DNA from: Candidatus Nitrosotalea sinensis
Lineage (GTDB): Archaea > Thermoproteota > Nitrososphaeria > Nitrososphaerales > Nitrosopumilaceae
Direction: 5' to 3'
Length of the DNA: 64,000 nucleotides
Assembly: GCF_900143675.1 (NCBI RefSeq)
Contig: NZ_FRFC01000003.1
Span: forward strand, 498,095-562,094
The notes under the pieces are model-generated. The model was given only the letters and a program-made list of their open reading frames with translations. It did not search any database and was not told where the DNA came from. Position numbers and translations under genes: made by a program. This document shows positions 41,867-50,036 of the stretch, piece after piece. Positions within the stretch are counted from its first letter, which is position 1. Each line of letters opens with the position of its first letter.

Positions 41867-43207
41867 TTTTTTTACATCTTTTTTCGAAATCTTGCTCAAA
41901 TCTATTGTCGTGATTATTACAGTTGCAATTATTATGACAAAGGCAATCTCGGTGTAGACTTTGGCATGAGGTATGGAAAATGTTATTGCAAATGTTGCAA
42001 GCACTGCAGCTGCAAGTCCCCTTGGCACCATTGCCCTTACTACTCTTCTGTCAAACTGGGCAAACTTGGATGGGGTCAGACACACTCTTGTCAAGACTCG
42101 TCGTGACATGTAAATTGCTATTGCCATTATGATTCCTACCAATATGTATCGCAGCTGGCCAAACTCTGCAATCAAGCCGACAAATACAAAGAAAAATGAC
42201 CTGACAAGAAACGTAATCTCGTCATGGAATGTATCTTCCATTGATATTTCTGGCATCTTGAATCTCAGTCGCCTTGATACCTCTGTTCTATTTCCTAATA
42301 CGAGACCAAATACAAGCGCAGTGAGGGCCCCTGACTCGCCAAGAGACTTGGCAGCAAAAAAGAGCACAAACAGTACTGCAAGTGTGAGCATGTATGCGTG
42401 CTTGATGTTTGTTATCTTTGAAAATCCATAAAGCCATGGTATTCCAACTCCAAGGCCCAACCCGAATCCTACTGCTAACTCTCTTGCAAATCCTGACGCA
42501 AGTGATATGCTACTGAAATGGCCTGATGTTATTGCTTCAAAGAGCAAAAATGCTACTATTGTTGCCAAGATGTCTGTCATGGCTGATTCCAAAATGAGAA
42601 TTGATCTTGTCTCTTCTGATATGGGCAACCTTTTAGCTATGGCAAATACTACAATTGGACTAATTCCTCCAAGTATTGCACCCGAAAGCAATGCGTTAAT
42701 CCACGGCCATCCAAATGCATAGACTGCAAGGGGAGCAACAATTGCAAGTGTTGCTGCAAAACTAAGTATGGATAAAAGAAGGGAATAGTGTGCAGTCCTG
42801 ATTACTGTCTTGATGTCAAGACTGATTCCTCCATCAAACATGATTATGATCAACGCAAGTGATGCAAAGTACGGGATTATCCTAAATGCTGTGGAATTGT
42901 CTACAACTCCAAAGATTGGGCCTAGTACAAAACCTACTATTGTTAAAAAGAGAACTTCAGGAACTCCAGTCTTTCTAAAAAATGCCTCTCCTGTAACTCC
43001 TACAAATACAATTACTGCAATTGCTAGAAAAATTACTTGAGGAGAGGTAAGGTCGCTAGTTCCAAATACATTTTGTATGATACTGTGATTTATTTTGGCT
43101 ATCTCGGTCTTGATGAAATTTGATTGTAGTGTATTGTTTATCTGATCTGAGATATTTGCAGTTACTACTGCTGATTGGATGCCTTGTGTGATATTTTGCA
43201 AGTCCAT
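41861..43207 (-). CDS. Cation:proton antiporter (CPA family, NhaP-type)
   Basis: 448 residues with about 12 membrane helices. Family segments: IIMFDGGISLD near residue 115-127, GGISPIVVFAIAKRLPIS (the core loop at the ion-binding helix), and LARFD... helices at the end. No TrkA-N or TrkA-C regulatory domain after the membrane part. Functions in Na+ or K+ and pH balance. A second antiporter of a different lineage is at 57449. Convergent with the CsoR-like gene by 6 nt. Confidence 0.85.
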   Translation of the reverse strand: MDLQNITQGIQSAVVTANISDQINNTLQSNFIKTEIAKINHSIIQNVFGTSDLTSPQVIFLAIAVIVFVGVTGEAFFRKTGVPEVLFLTIVGFVLGPIFGVVDNSTAFRIIPYFASLALIIIMFDGGISLDIKTVIRTAHYSLLLSILSFAATLAIVAPLAVYAFGWPWINALLSGAILGGISPIVVFAIAKRLPISEETRSILILESAMTDILATIVAFLLFEAITSGHFSSISLASGFARELAVGFGLGLGVGIPWLYGFSKITNIKHAYMLTLAVLFVLFFAAKSLGESGALTALVFGLVLGNRTEVSRRLRFKMPEISMEDTFHDEITFLVRSFFFVFVGLIAEFGQLRYILVGIIMAIAIYMSRRVLTRVCLTPSKFAQFDRRVVRAMVPRGLAAAVLATFAITFSIPHAKVYTEIAFVIIIATVIITTIDLSKISKKDVKKL

Positions 43208-43299
43208 GGTCTTGTGAGTTTTTTTGAGATGAGTCTAGTCAGAAAGTTTTTGCATTGTATGCACTGGTGTTAAATCTCAAATTGTTTGTTTATGTTCCA

Positions 43300-43324
43300 G
43301 TCGTAATAAATATCTAGATACGAC
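43300..43324. promoter_or_regulatory. Inverted repeat upstream of the zinc-finger gene
   Basis: GTCGTA (43300-43305) and TACGAC (43319-43324) form a 6-bp inverted repeat with a 13-bp AT-rich spacer. Immediately after it comes a TATA-like TTTTATTA, about 30 nt before the ATG at 43361. It could be an operator above the promoter. Short arms make chance occurrence possible. Confidence 0.3.
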
Positions 43325-43360
43325 AGTTTTATTATGCTGTAATTTTTTATTTATGGTATC

Positions 43361-43651
43361 ATGAAACTTTTCAAAAAGAAATTCAGCTGCGACCAATGCA
43401 AGTCATCATTTAATGAATATGATGATTTGATCAACCATGCAAGACATGAGCATCATCATACCATCGCAAAATGTGAGCATTGTGGAAAAGAGTTTGTACA
43501 TGAAAAAGACAGACTACATCATGCGCGAGAAGAACATCAAAAGAAGATGGAGGGACGCATACACAAAAACGAACACAAGCATGAAAACAAGTCTCCATCA
43601 CCTCAGGATGAGGTAGATGCTCACACAAGAAACTTTGGGGATAACCTCTAG
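43361..43651 (+). CDS. Two-finger C2H2 zinc-finger protein
   Basis: 96 residues. Finger 1: CDQC (10-13) with H-x-x-x-H ending at about 32. Finger 2: CEHC and a paired histidine ending HAREEH. Both have the C-x2-C ... H-x3-4-H classical pattern with a hydrophobic core residue. The tail is charged (HKNEHKHENK). Archaeal C2H2 proteins are small and probably bind DNA or RNA. Separated by 4 nt from the convergent RAM gene. Confidence 0.82.
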   Translation: MKLFKKKFSCDQCKSSFNEYDDLINHARHEHHHTIAKCEHCGKEFVHEKDRLHHAREEHQKKMEGRIHKNEHKHENKSPSPQDEVDAHTRNFGDNL

Positions 43652-43655
43652 GATA

Positions 43656-43883
43656 TCATTGCGCAAATAATGTCAATACGCTATGGACTGGCCCGAGTCC
43701 AAGTATTTTTTGTCTTACTATATCTGTGAGTTCTTTTTCTGTTTTTGTCTCTAGTTTTGCTACAACATCGTATACTCCGTGCGTTGCTTGTACTTCTTTT
43801 ACGTATTCTATTTCTTGCAGTGATTTCACAATTTGTTCTTCTTTTCCTAAATCACAGTTTATGAGAACAAATGTTTCATGCAT
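43656..43883 (-). CDS. Stand-alone Lrp/AsnC ligand-binding (RAM) domain protein
   Basis: 75 residues: HETFVLINCDLGKEEQ at the start, HGVYDVVAKLETKTEK in the middle and HSVLTLFAQ at the end. It lacks a DNA-binding domain. Similar in form to the proteins at 1444 and 38667. It probably assembles as dimers or higher oligomers with amino-acid pockets between subunits. Flanked by unrelated regulatory genes (zinc finger, START-like, TFB). Confidence 0.83.
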   Translation of the reverse strand: MHETFVLINCDLGKEEQIVKSLQEIEYVKEVQATHGVYDVVAKLETKTEKELTDIVRQKILGLGPVHSVLTLFAQ

Positions 43884-43970
43884 GATTATCTAAATTACAT
43901 TTCTTGTATATCAATAAGCTAGATTGCAGTGTGTACTAGCTAGGCTTTAACCTGACAATTCCATACTGGG

Positions 43971-44441
43971 TTGATGATCAAAGTAGTTTCTAAAATTATG
44001 ATAAATTCTTCTGCCAAACAAGTATGGAATGTAATATCTGAAATTCAGCGCGATCCATATTTTTGGAAAGGAATGTCTCGTGTTAGAACAACATCAAAAA
44101 ATGGAAATGCTCTGACACGTCAGGTGACACTTGCAAATTCTGAAAAGTGTTTGCAGAAAGTCATCTTGTTTCCAATAGAAGGGATTCACATTCGATGGAC
44201 GAGGGGAATGATTACCGGTACGAAAGATATCATGATAACTCAGATTGGAACTCAAACGCTTCTTGAGGTTGAGATGAATTATGAATTGCATGGAATTGCT
44301 CAAGTTCGCTCAAGGAGCATATCTGAAGAATTACGTGACGAGGCAGAACTTGCAGTTCATTTGGTAAAAGAAGAGATTGAAAAGACTCAGGCTTTTCCGA
44401 CTGAATCTAGAAAACAATGGGCGGATATGATACATGAGTAA
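43971..44441 (+). CDS. START/SRPBCC-like (polyketide cyclase fold) protein
   Basis: 156 residues. It begins IKVVSKIMINSSAKQVWNVI, the SRPBCC start pattern, and continues with antiparallel strands and a C-terminal helix. The fold binds hydrophobic ligands; no catalytic residue is evident. It overlaps the TFB gene by 8 nt, so the two are co-translated and possibly functionally linked. Ligand unknown. Confidence 0.75.
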   Translation: MMIKVVSKIMINSSAKQVWNVISEIQRDPYFWKGMSRVRTTSKNGNALTRQVTLANSEKCLQKVILFPIEGIHIRWTRGMITGTKDIMITQIGTQTLLEVEMNYELHGIAQVRSRSISEELRDEAELAVHLVKEEIEKTQAFPTESRKQWADMIHE

Positions 44442-45384
44442 GAGAAAACAGGTGCTGGAAAGGCCAGAGATATCAAAAAAATCCTCTTCTGAGTATTCCT
44501 GTATTACATCAGGATGCAAGGGATGGCCGATAATTACTGACAATTCTTCAGGTGAAATTCTATGTGGTTCATGTGGGCGAGTTTTAGAAGAAAGATCCCC
44601 CGAATCAGCACCGCTTTTTGAGTCTGATTCTGTAGACAGTCCAAAAAGAAACTTTGGTCTTGCAAATTCGCTTACAATGTATGATATGAACATGACAACC
44701 GTAATGTCAGATAGAGATGGCATGGGTAAATCTCTGTCAAGTGTAAACAAGAATGCGTTTTACAGATTAAAGATACTAAATACTAGAAGCGCAGTTGCTG
44801 CAAAAAACAAGACTCTGCGTTCTGCACTTGTATTTCTTAATGTGCTTCAAGTCAAACTTGCATTACCTGATTCTGTAGCAGAAAACTCGGCTCATCTGTA
44901 TAGAAAAGCAATGAGGGAAAAAATGACTGTTGGGAGAAAATCAAAAAATCTTGTATGTGCATGCGTGTATGTTGCATGCAAACAGGCCGGAGTTCCAAGA
45001 TCTTTGGGCGAGATATCGCTTACAAGCAATATTGGTAAAAAAGAACTTGGAAGAACGTATAGAACTTTGGTAGAAGAAATGAGTCTATCCCTTGAACCAT
45101 TTAGTTCAGTGGAATTTCTTGCCAAGGTTGCAAATGAGGCTCAAGTCTCTGAAAAATCACAGAGAAATGCGCTAGAACTGCTGCTGACACTTGAAAAAGC
45201 TGGCATGACTAGAGGGAGAAACCCAAAGGCAATGGCTGCTGCAACTTTGTATCTGTCTTGTATATTAAATGCAGAGCAAAAGTCACAATCTGAAATAACT
45301 CGAGCATCAGGGGTTACATCTACTACAATTCGTGCAAGATATTATGAGATAAAAAAATTCATCCTGGGACCTGAAGAGAGATAA
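44434..45384 (+). CDS. tfb: Transcription initiation factor IIB (TFB)
   Basis: 316 residues. A zinc ribbon with Cys23, Cys28, Cys44 and Cys47 (C-x4-C ... C-x2-C, the first pair wider than usual), the B-finger/linker region (about 55-95), and two cyclin folds (about 120-210 and 220-310) with VCACVYVACKQAGVPR and AMAAATLYLSC. TFB recruits RNA polymerase to TBP on the promoter. Thaumarchaea carry several TFBs; this is one of them. Translationally coupled to the SRPBCC gene. Confidence 0.93.
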   Translation: MSKRKQVLERPEISKKSSSEYSCITSGCKGWPIITDNSSGEILCGSCGRVLEERSPESAPLFESDSVDSPKRNFGLANSLTMYDMNMTTVMSDRDGMGKSLSSVNKNAFYRLKILNTRSAVAAKNKTLRSALVFLNVLQVKLALPDSVAENSAHLYRKAMREKMTVGRKSKNLVCACVYVACKQAGVPRSLGEISLTSNIGKKELGRTYRTLVEEMSLSLEPFSSVEFLAKVANEAQVSEKSQRNALELLLTLEKAGMTRGRNPKAMAAATLYLSCILNAEQKSQSEITRASGVTSTTIRARYYEIKKFILGPEER

Positions 45385-45417
45385 TTTTTTTAAAAATCTG
45401 GAAAGATAGTAATTTTA

Positions 45418-45528
45418 CTATCGTCTTCTATGTATGGTGAAAACTCCAACAGCAGAAGCAAGCGCACTTACTGCTGCCATTGCAATCCATGCATACATCT
45501 CTCCTGTGGGATCTGGAGACATTTGCAT
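45418..45528 (-). CDS. 36-residue single-helix membrane microprotein
   Basis: An ATG at 45528 opens a 36-codon frame to TAG at 45418-45420. The protein starts MQMSPDPTGEM, has one membrane helix (WIAMAAVSALASAVGVF), and ends with basic TIHRRR. A TATA-like TTTTTAATAAAA lies about 27 nt upstream, so the mRNA would be leaderless. Signals (TATA spacing, clean helix, positive-inside end) support a real gene. Function unknown. It converges with the TFB gene. Confidence 0.62.
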   Translation of the reverse strand: MQMSPDPTGEMYAWIAMAAVSALASAVGVFTIHRRR

Positions 45529-45547
45529 GTATAGTATTGCTGTATTT

Positions 45548-45560
45548 TTTATTAAAAACA
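45548..45560 (-). promoter_or_regulatory. TATA-like box of the 36-residue microprotein gene
   Basis: On the minus strand, TTTTTAATAAAAA is centred about 27 nt upstream of the ATG at 45528. The spacing is right for a leaderless archaeal transcript starting at or next to the ATG. Confidence 0.45.
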
Positions 45561-45675
45561 CGATTAACACAGTTCATCCAAATTTATTAACTTGGAATTT
45601 TTTGACAATGTCTTTGCAGGGATCTTTTTGATGATGTACAACTCTTAAAAAGAGATCATTGGTTATTATGTCAAG

Positions 45676-46206
45676 TTGAGTTCAAACCCTAAAAAGACAT
45701 CCACCATAACATTTCGGCTTGATGATGCTACCATAAAGCGACTACGTAGTGAATCATCCACCCGACAAGTCAGTACGAATACTCTGGTAAACCAGGCACT
45801 AAAGCAATTTCTGGATTGGGGAATGTACGAGTCCACAATTGGATTTGTACTGATAAACAAACAGGTCTTTGTACATGTCTTTGAAAAATTAACCCAAAAA
45901 GATGTAATTCAGATTGCATCTCGCGTTGGAAAAGACGAGGTAAAGAACATGGCCTTATTCATGAAGGGAAAGATGGATGTCAAATCGTTTTTGTCATGGT
46001 TTGAGCTGCGCATGATAAATTCGTCAGTTCAGGTAAGCCACATACAGGAAGATGAATTTCATAGATATGTGATGAAGCATGAGCTTGGGAAAAATTGGTC
46101 ATTATATCACAAAACCATACTGGAATTAATCTTTGAAGAAGCGTTTAACAAAAAAATTAATGTAAAAATTGACAAGACGATGATATCCTTTGAGTTCTCA
46201 GAATGA
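45676..46206 (+). CDS. Ribbon-helix-helix DNA-binding domain with uncharacterised C-terminal domain
   Basis: 176 residues. The N-terminal ribbon-helix-helix has TSTITFRLDDATIKRLRSES, followed by TNTLVNQALKQFLDW. The C-terminal region (about 65-176) is not a known toxin or effector domain as far as I can see. TTG start at 45676; the ATG at 45669 is out of frame and hits a stop at once. A TATA-like CTTAAAAAG precedes it. No toxin partner gene follows, so it is not an obvious antitoxin. Confidence 0.75.
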   Translation: MSSNPKKTSTITFRLDDATIKRLRSESSTRQVSTNTLVNQALKQFLDWGMYESTIGFVLINKQVFVHVFEKLTQKDVIQIASRVGKDEVKNMALFMKGKMDVKSFLSWFELRMINSSVQVSHIQEDEFHRYVMKHELGKNWSLYHKTILELIFEEAFNKKINVKIDKTMISFEFSE

Positions 46207-46472
46207 TTTTGTAATTATCATTTTGTGAGAATAAGAAATTATTTTTCAAATTTTAAAAATTATTTTAGAAAAATTTTTTAATTCTACAAATATGTTTTTT
46301 ACACAAGAGATAAATAAGATGATTTTTTTTGAAAAATATTTTTTTGTTTAAAATTTGAAAAATAATTTTTTGATTTTTTTTGCAGTCATCATATTTATTT
46401 TCTTTGGAAAAAATTATAATTTTATTTTTCATGGACAACACTTAACAATGATGATATCGTATCAATGTAACT

Positions 46473-47867
46473 ATGAAAAAATTAAATCAGTCTTGGTCAG
46501 AATCAACTGCTCCAACATACAAATCATACACTCTAAATAATTTCAGAGAAATTCCACAAATAAAAAAACTTCCGCCTAGACAACAATTTGAGATGGAAGT
46601 TGTAGGAAATGTTCTACCATTTAAGACAAATAATTATGTGATTGAACAGTTGATAAATTGGAAAAACATACCTGATGATCCTATCTTTAGGCTTACATTT
46701 CCACAAAAAGAAATGCTAAGACCGCACCATTACAAGGAGATGGAATCTGCTCTAAAACAAGACCTGGGAACAAGGGAAATCCAAAAAGTTGCAAACAAAA
46801 TAAGGATGCAGCTCAACCCGCATCCTGCAGGGCAGATGGAACATAACGTTCCGCATCTAAAAGATGGCACAAAACTATACGGAATGCAGCACAAATACAA
46901 AGAGACAGTGCTTTTCTTCCCAAGCCAGGGTCAGACATGTCATGCATATTGCAGCTTTTGTTTTAGGTGGCCACAATTTGTCGGTATGGATGAATTTAGG
47001 TTTGCAATGAAGGAATCAGAGTATCTGGTTCAGTATCTAAGGGAACATCCTGAAGTAACAGATGTCTTGTTTACAGGAGGTGACCCAATGATAATGAATG
47101 CAAGATTGTTTTCACAATATGTTGATTCTTTGCTTGATGCAAACTTGCCAAATTTGAATACAATTCGAATAGGCTCTAAAGCACTATCTTACTGGCCATA
47201 CAAGTTTCTCACTGATGGTGACTCTGACGAGATGCTTGAATTGTTTAGTCGTGTCACTGGACGCGGAATACATTTGTCCTTCATGGCTCACTTTAATCAT
47301 CCTGTTGAATTGTCTACAGAGGCAGTCAAGATTGCAATAAGGCGCATTCGAAGTACTGGCGCTCAAATTAGAACACAATCACCGGTCTTGAGGCACATAA
47401 ACGACAATTCTGATACGTGGGCTCAGATGTGGAAAAATCAGGTGGCATTGGGCCTTGTGCCGTACTATATGTTTGTGGTAAGAGATACTGGAGCACAGCA
47501 CTACTTTGGAGTTCCTCTTGTAGAGGCACAAGAAATATTTCGAGATGCATATCAAAAAGTCAGTGGTCTTTGTAGAACAGTTCGAGGACCAAGCATGTCT
47601 TCCACTCCTGGGAAGATACAGATTCTAGGTGTTACTGACATTGGTGCAAAAAAGGCAATTGTAATGCGCTTTTTACAGGGAAGAAATCCTGACTGGGTCC
47701 AAAGGCCGTTTCTTGCAAAATATGATGAGGGTGCTATCTGGATAGATGATCTGGAGCCATTTGCAGGCAAGCAGTTCTTCTATGAAGGTGAGCTAAAGGA
47801 GATGTTACAGAGTGAGACTGAAAAAGGCGGCCAAGATGTCAGTATTGCAGGCGGCGGGCCTCCATAA
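46473..47867 (+). CDS. KamA-family radical SAM aminomutase-like protein
   Basis: 464 residues. Radical SAM cluster motif CHAYCSFC (Cys156, Cys160, Cys163), GGDP (202-205) for SAM binding, and a putative PLP lysine Lys381 in STPGK in place of the PGGGGK of lysine 2,3-aminomutase. Asp338 in the VVRDTG block seems to align with one of the two substrate-contact Asp residues of lysine 2,3-aminomutase. The second, in the DAPGGGGK region, is replaced by Ser/Thr. So lysine, glutamate or another amino acid may be the substrate. It lies 9-21 nt from the glutamine synthetase homologue, same strand. Confidence 0.85.
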   Translation: MKKLNQSWSESTAPTYKSYTLNNFREIPQIKKLPPRQQFEMEVVGNVLPFKTNNYVIEQLINWKNIPDDPIFRLTFPQKEMLRPHHYKEMESALKQDLGTREIQKVANKIRMQLNPHPAGQMEHNVPHLKDGTKLYGMQHKYKETVLFFPSQGQTCHAYCSFCFRWPQFVGMDEFRFAMKESEYLVQYLREHPEVTDVLFTGGDPMIMNARLFSQYVDSLLDANLPNLNTIRIGSKALSYWPYKFLTDGDSDEMLELFSRVTGRGIHLSFMAHFNHPVELSTEAVKIAIRRIRSTGAQIRTQSPVLRHINDNSDTWAQMWKNQVALGLVPYYMFVVRDTGAQHYFGVPLVEAQEIFRDAYQKVSGLCRTVRGPSMSSTPGKIQILGVTDIGAKKAIVMRFLQGRNPDWVQRPFLAKYDEGAIWIDDLEPFAGKQFFYEGELKEMLQSETEKGGQDVSIAGGGPP

Positions 47868-47888
47868 ATTTACACCTTGGTATGGAAG

Positions 47889-49331
47889 ATGATGGTACAG
47901 GATACACTGGATAGAATCAAAAACAACAAGATAGACTTTGTAGATTTTTGGTTTGTAGATGTATTTGGAGAATTACACAGCGTAAGCATTCCATCTTATT
48001 CTCTAAATGAGGAGCATTTCGTAAATGGGCTTGAAAAACTTGATGCAAGCTCCATTCGAGGTTTCAAATCTGTAAACAAGTCTGACATGTTGCTTGTACC
48101 TGATCTTTCTACATATGTTGTTCTGCCTCCTGTGTATGATGATGGGCAGAGGAAAAATGCTAGGATGTTTGCAAATCTGTATGAGAGTGATGGTAAAAAT
48201 GAGATACGGTACAATAGGGATTCTAGGTTCATAGCGTCAAAGGCAGTTGAAAAACTAGGAAAATTTAGATTGACCAAAGCCATGTGGGGACCGGAACTGG
48301 AATTTTTTATATTTGACAAAGTAAACCTGTTTCCATCTGCTATGGGCGCGATGCATTCCTATGGGGGATCTGGATATTCTATCAAATCAAGTGAGGCTCC
48401 ATGGGAGGGTGGAAATGCAAGCACAAGGATTGGCCTAAAGGGAGGATACTATCCTGCACAGCCGCGTGATACCCTTGAAGGTATTAGAAAAGACATCTGT
48501 GATGATGTGTACAGATACTTTGGGATTAAAGTGGAGGCACAGCATCATGAAGTTGCAACATCAGGACAATGTGAGATAAATCTACTGTACAACGATACTC
48601 TTGCTGCGGCAGATGGGGTTGTGTCAGTAAAAAACTTGGTGAAGGTAAAGGCAAGAAAAATGGGTAAAGTTGCAACTTTTATGCCAAAACCAATCTATGG
48701 GGACAATGCGTCTGCAATGCATATACATCAAAGTTTGTGGAATGGCAACAAAAATGCCATGTATGATCCTGATGATGTATCAGAACTAAGCCAGATTGGC
48801 AGGTATTATATCGGTGGATTACTTGACCATGCGTCTGCACTGTGTGCAATATCAAATCCGACTACAAATTCCTATAAAAGACTTGTACCGGATTTTGAGG
48901 CGCCTGTCAATATATGCTGGGGTGTGGGAAATAGATCTTCTGCAGTACGGGTTCCAATGTATCTTCATGGAAATGAATACAGTAAAAGAATAGAATATCG
49001 TGTGCCTGATCCTACTGCAAACATATACTTGCTAGAGGCTGCATTGCTGCTTGCAGGACTTGATGGAATTCATAACAAGAAAGACCCTGGAGACCCTGTT
49101 GAAGAAAATATCTACCAGATGACGCCTGAACAAAAAAGAAAATACAACATTAGTTCTCTCCCGTATACTCTACATGATGCACTTGGATCTCTCCAAAGCG
49201 ATAAAAAATTCTTGGAAGATGTGTTTACAAGTGACTTTGTTGATTCGTATGTAGAAATGAAAAATTCAGAATGTAAATCGTTTGCTCAGACTCCTACGGC
49301 ATGGGAGGTCTCGATGTATATTGATGTTTGA
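47889..49331 (+). CDS. Glutamine synthetase type I homologue
   Basis: About 480 residues. Family blocks: GPELEFFIFD (metal Glu), HHEVATSGQCEIN, ASAMHIHQSLW (ATP/metal His), NPTTNSYKRLVPDFEAP, NRSSAVRVP and EYRVPDP. No tyrosine adenylylation motif is recognisable. Start: ATG at 47889 or 47892, preceded by GGTATGGAAG; a TTG at 47877 is an alternative. Adjacent to an aminomutase, it may make glutamine or act on a different amino acid (for example a beta-amino acid). Whether it is the housekeeping GlnA is unclear. Confidence 0.88.
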   Translation: MMVQDTLDRIKNNKIDFVDFWFVDVFGELHSVSIPSYSLNEEHFVNGLEKLDASSIRGFKSVNKSDMLLVPDLSTYVVLPPVYDDGQRKNARMFANLYESDGKNEIRYNRDSRFIASKAVEKLGKFRLTKAMWGPELEFFIFDKVNLFPSAMGAMHSYGGSGYSIKSSEAPWEGGNASTRIGLKGGYYPAQPRDTLEGIRKDICDDVYRYFGIKVEAQHHEVATSGQCEINLLYNDTLAAADGVVSVKNLVKVKARKMGKVATFMPKPIYGDNASAMHIHQSLWNGNKNAMYDPDDVSELSQIGRYYIGGLLDHASALCAISNPTTNSYKRLVPDFEAPVNICWGVGNRSSAVRVPMYLHGNEYSKRIEYRVPDPTANIYLLEAALLLAGLDGIHNKKDPGDPVEENIYQMTPEQKRKYNISSLPYTLHDALGSLQSDKKFLEDVFTSDFVDSYVEMKNSECKSFAQTPTAWEVSMYIDV

Positions 49332-49334
49332 TGT

Positions 49335-50036
49335 CTAACCATTGATGAATTTTGCCTCGTACATCTTTTTTGCATACTGGATTGATATTGAATCCGAGTG
49401 CTCTGTAATTGACAACTCGCGCAAGTTAAACACATCACTTTCAAGCTGGAGTATCAATTCTGTGGGTGTTTTTACTACTGCCTTGTAGGGAACTCCTTGT
49501 TCTGTGGGGCATGTTACTGTCAACTGGGTTCCATCTGATACCCCGAGGCAGTTGTTGTATGTGTATGATGGGTCTTCTGATTTGGTACTAGTCTGGGTAT
49601 CTTGAGGTGGTGTGCTTTTTGGAGTGTCAGGTGTTGGTGTATGCGGTATTGGTGTGTCAAGGCTTGGTGCTGAGACTATTCTCTCGGGCTGTGATTGTTT
49701 TATCTGATTTTGGGCAAAACTATCTGAAAACACGGCATAGTTTGTAACTGATATTGCCAAAACAATGATTCCTGCTATGATGATTGATATGGCAATGGGA
49801 TTGGCATGTCTTTTTTCTTTTTTCTTGGGTGGAACCTCTGAGAAGCTTTGAACTGTGGCAAGTCTCTCTTTTTTGGTTGTAATGTATGGCTCAAGATAGA
49901 CATGATGATTGTGAATCTCTTCTACTGTTTTTCCAGAACATGTTCTGCATATTTTTTGTATAGTCTTTTTACACTTGGAACATGTGGACCACTTGATAAG
50001 CTCTCCTCCACAAGTCCTGCATGACTTGTCAGGCAT
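49335..50036 (-). CDS. Membrane protein with N-terminal zinc ribbon
   Basis: 233 residues. Two treble-clef-like CxxC pairs (CRTC 5-8, CSKC, CRTC) with histidines form a cytoplasmic zinc-binding part, a membrane helix (about 75-97, IAISIIIAGIIVLAISVTNY) follows, then a Pro/Thr-rich spacer and an extracellular domain. A cytoplasmic zinc ribbon linked to an extracellular domain suggests a sensor or anchor. It overlaps the upstream gene by 8 nt, so it forms an operon with the 50029 protein. Confidence 0.7.
   Translation of the reverse strand: MPDKSCRTCGGELIKWSTCSKCKKTIQKICRTCSGKTVEEIHNHHVYLEPYITTKKERLATVQSFSEVPPKKKEKRHANPIAISIIIAGIIVLAISVTNYAVFSDSFAQNQIKQSQPERIVSAPSLDTPIPHTPTPDTPKSTPPQDTQTSTKSEDPSYTYNNCLGVSDGTQLTVTCPTEQGVPYKAVVKTPTELILQLESDVFNLRELSITEHSDSISIQYAKKMYEAKFING

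Noticed and set aside
45434-45631. 65-residue open frame on the plus strand
   Set aside because: It lies antisense to the better-supported 36-residue microprotein and covers promoter-like AT-rich DNA; its composition is not protein-like and it has no promoter of its own.
45676-46206. Ribbon-helix-helix gene as a toxin-antitoxin module
   Set aside because: No toxin-like gene is adjacent, and the protein is much longer than typical RHH antitoxins.
46355-46540. 61-residue open frame in AT-rich DNA before the aminomutase gene
   Set aside because: It overlaps the start of the 46473 gene in another frame and consists mainly of Phe, Ile, Asn and Lys, as expected from AT-rich noncoding DNA.
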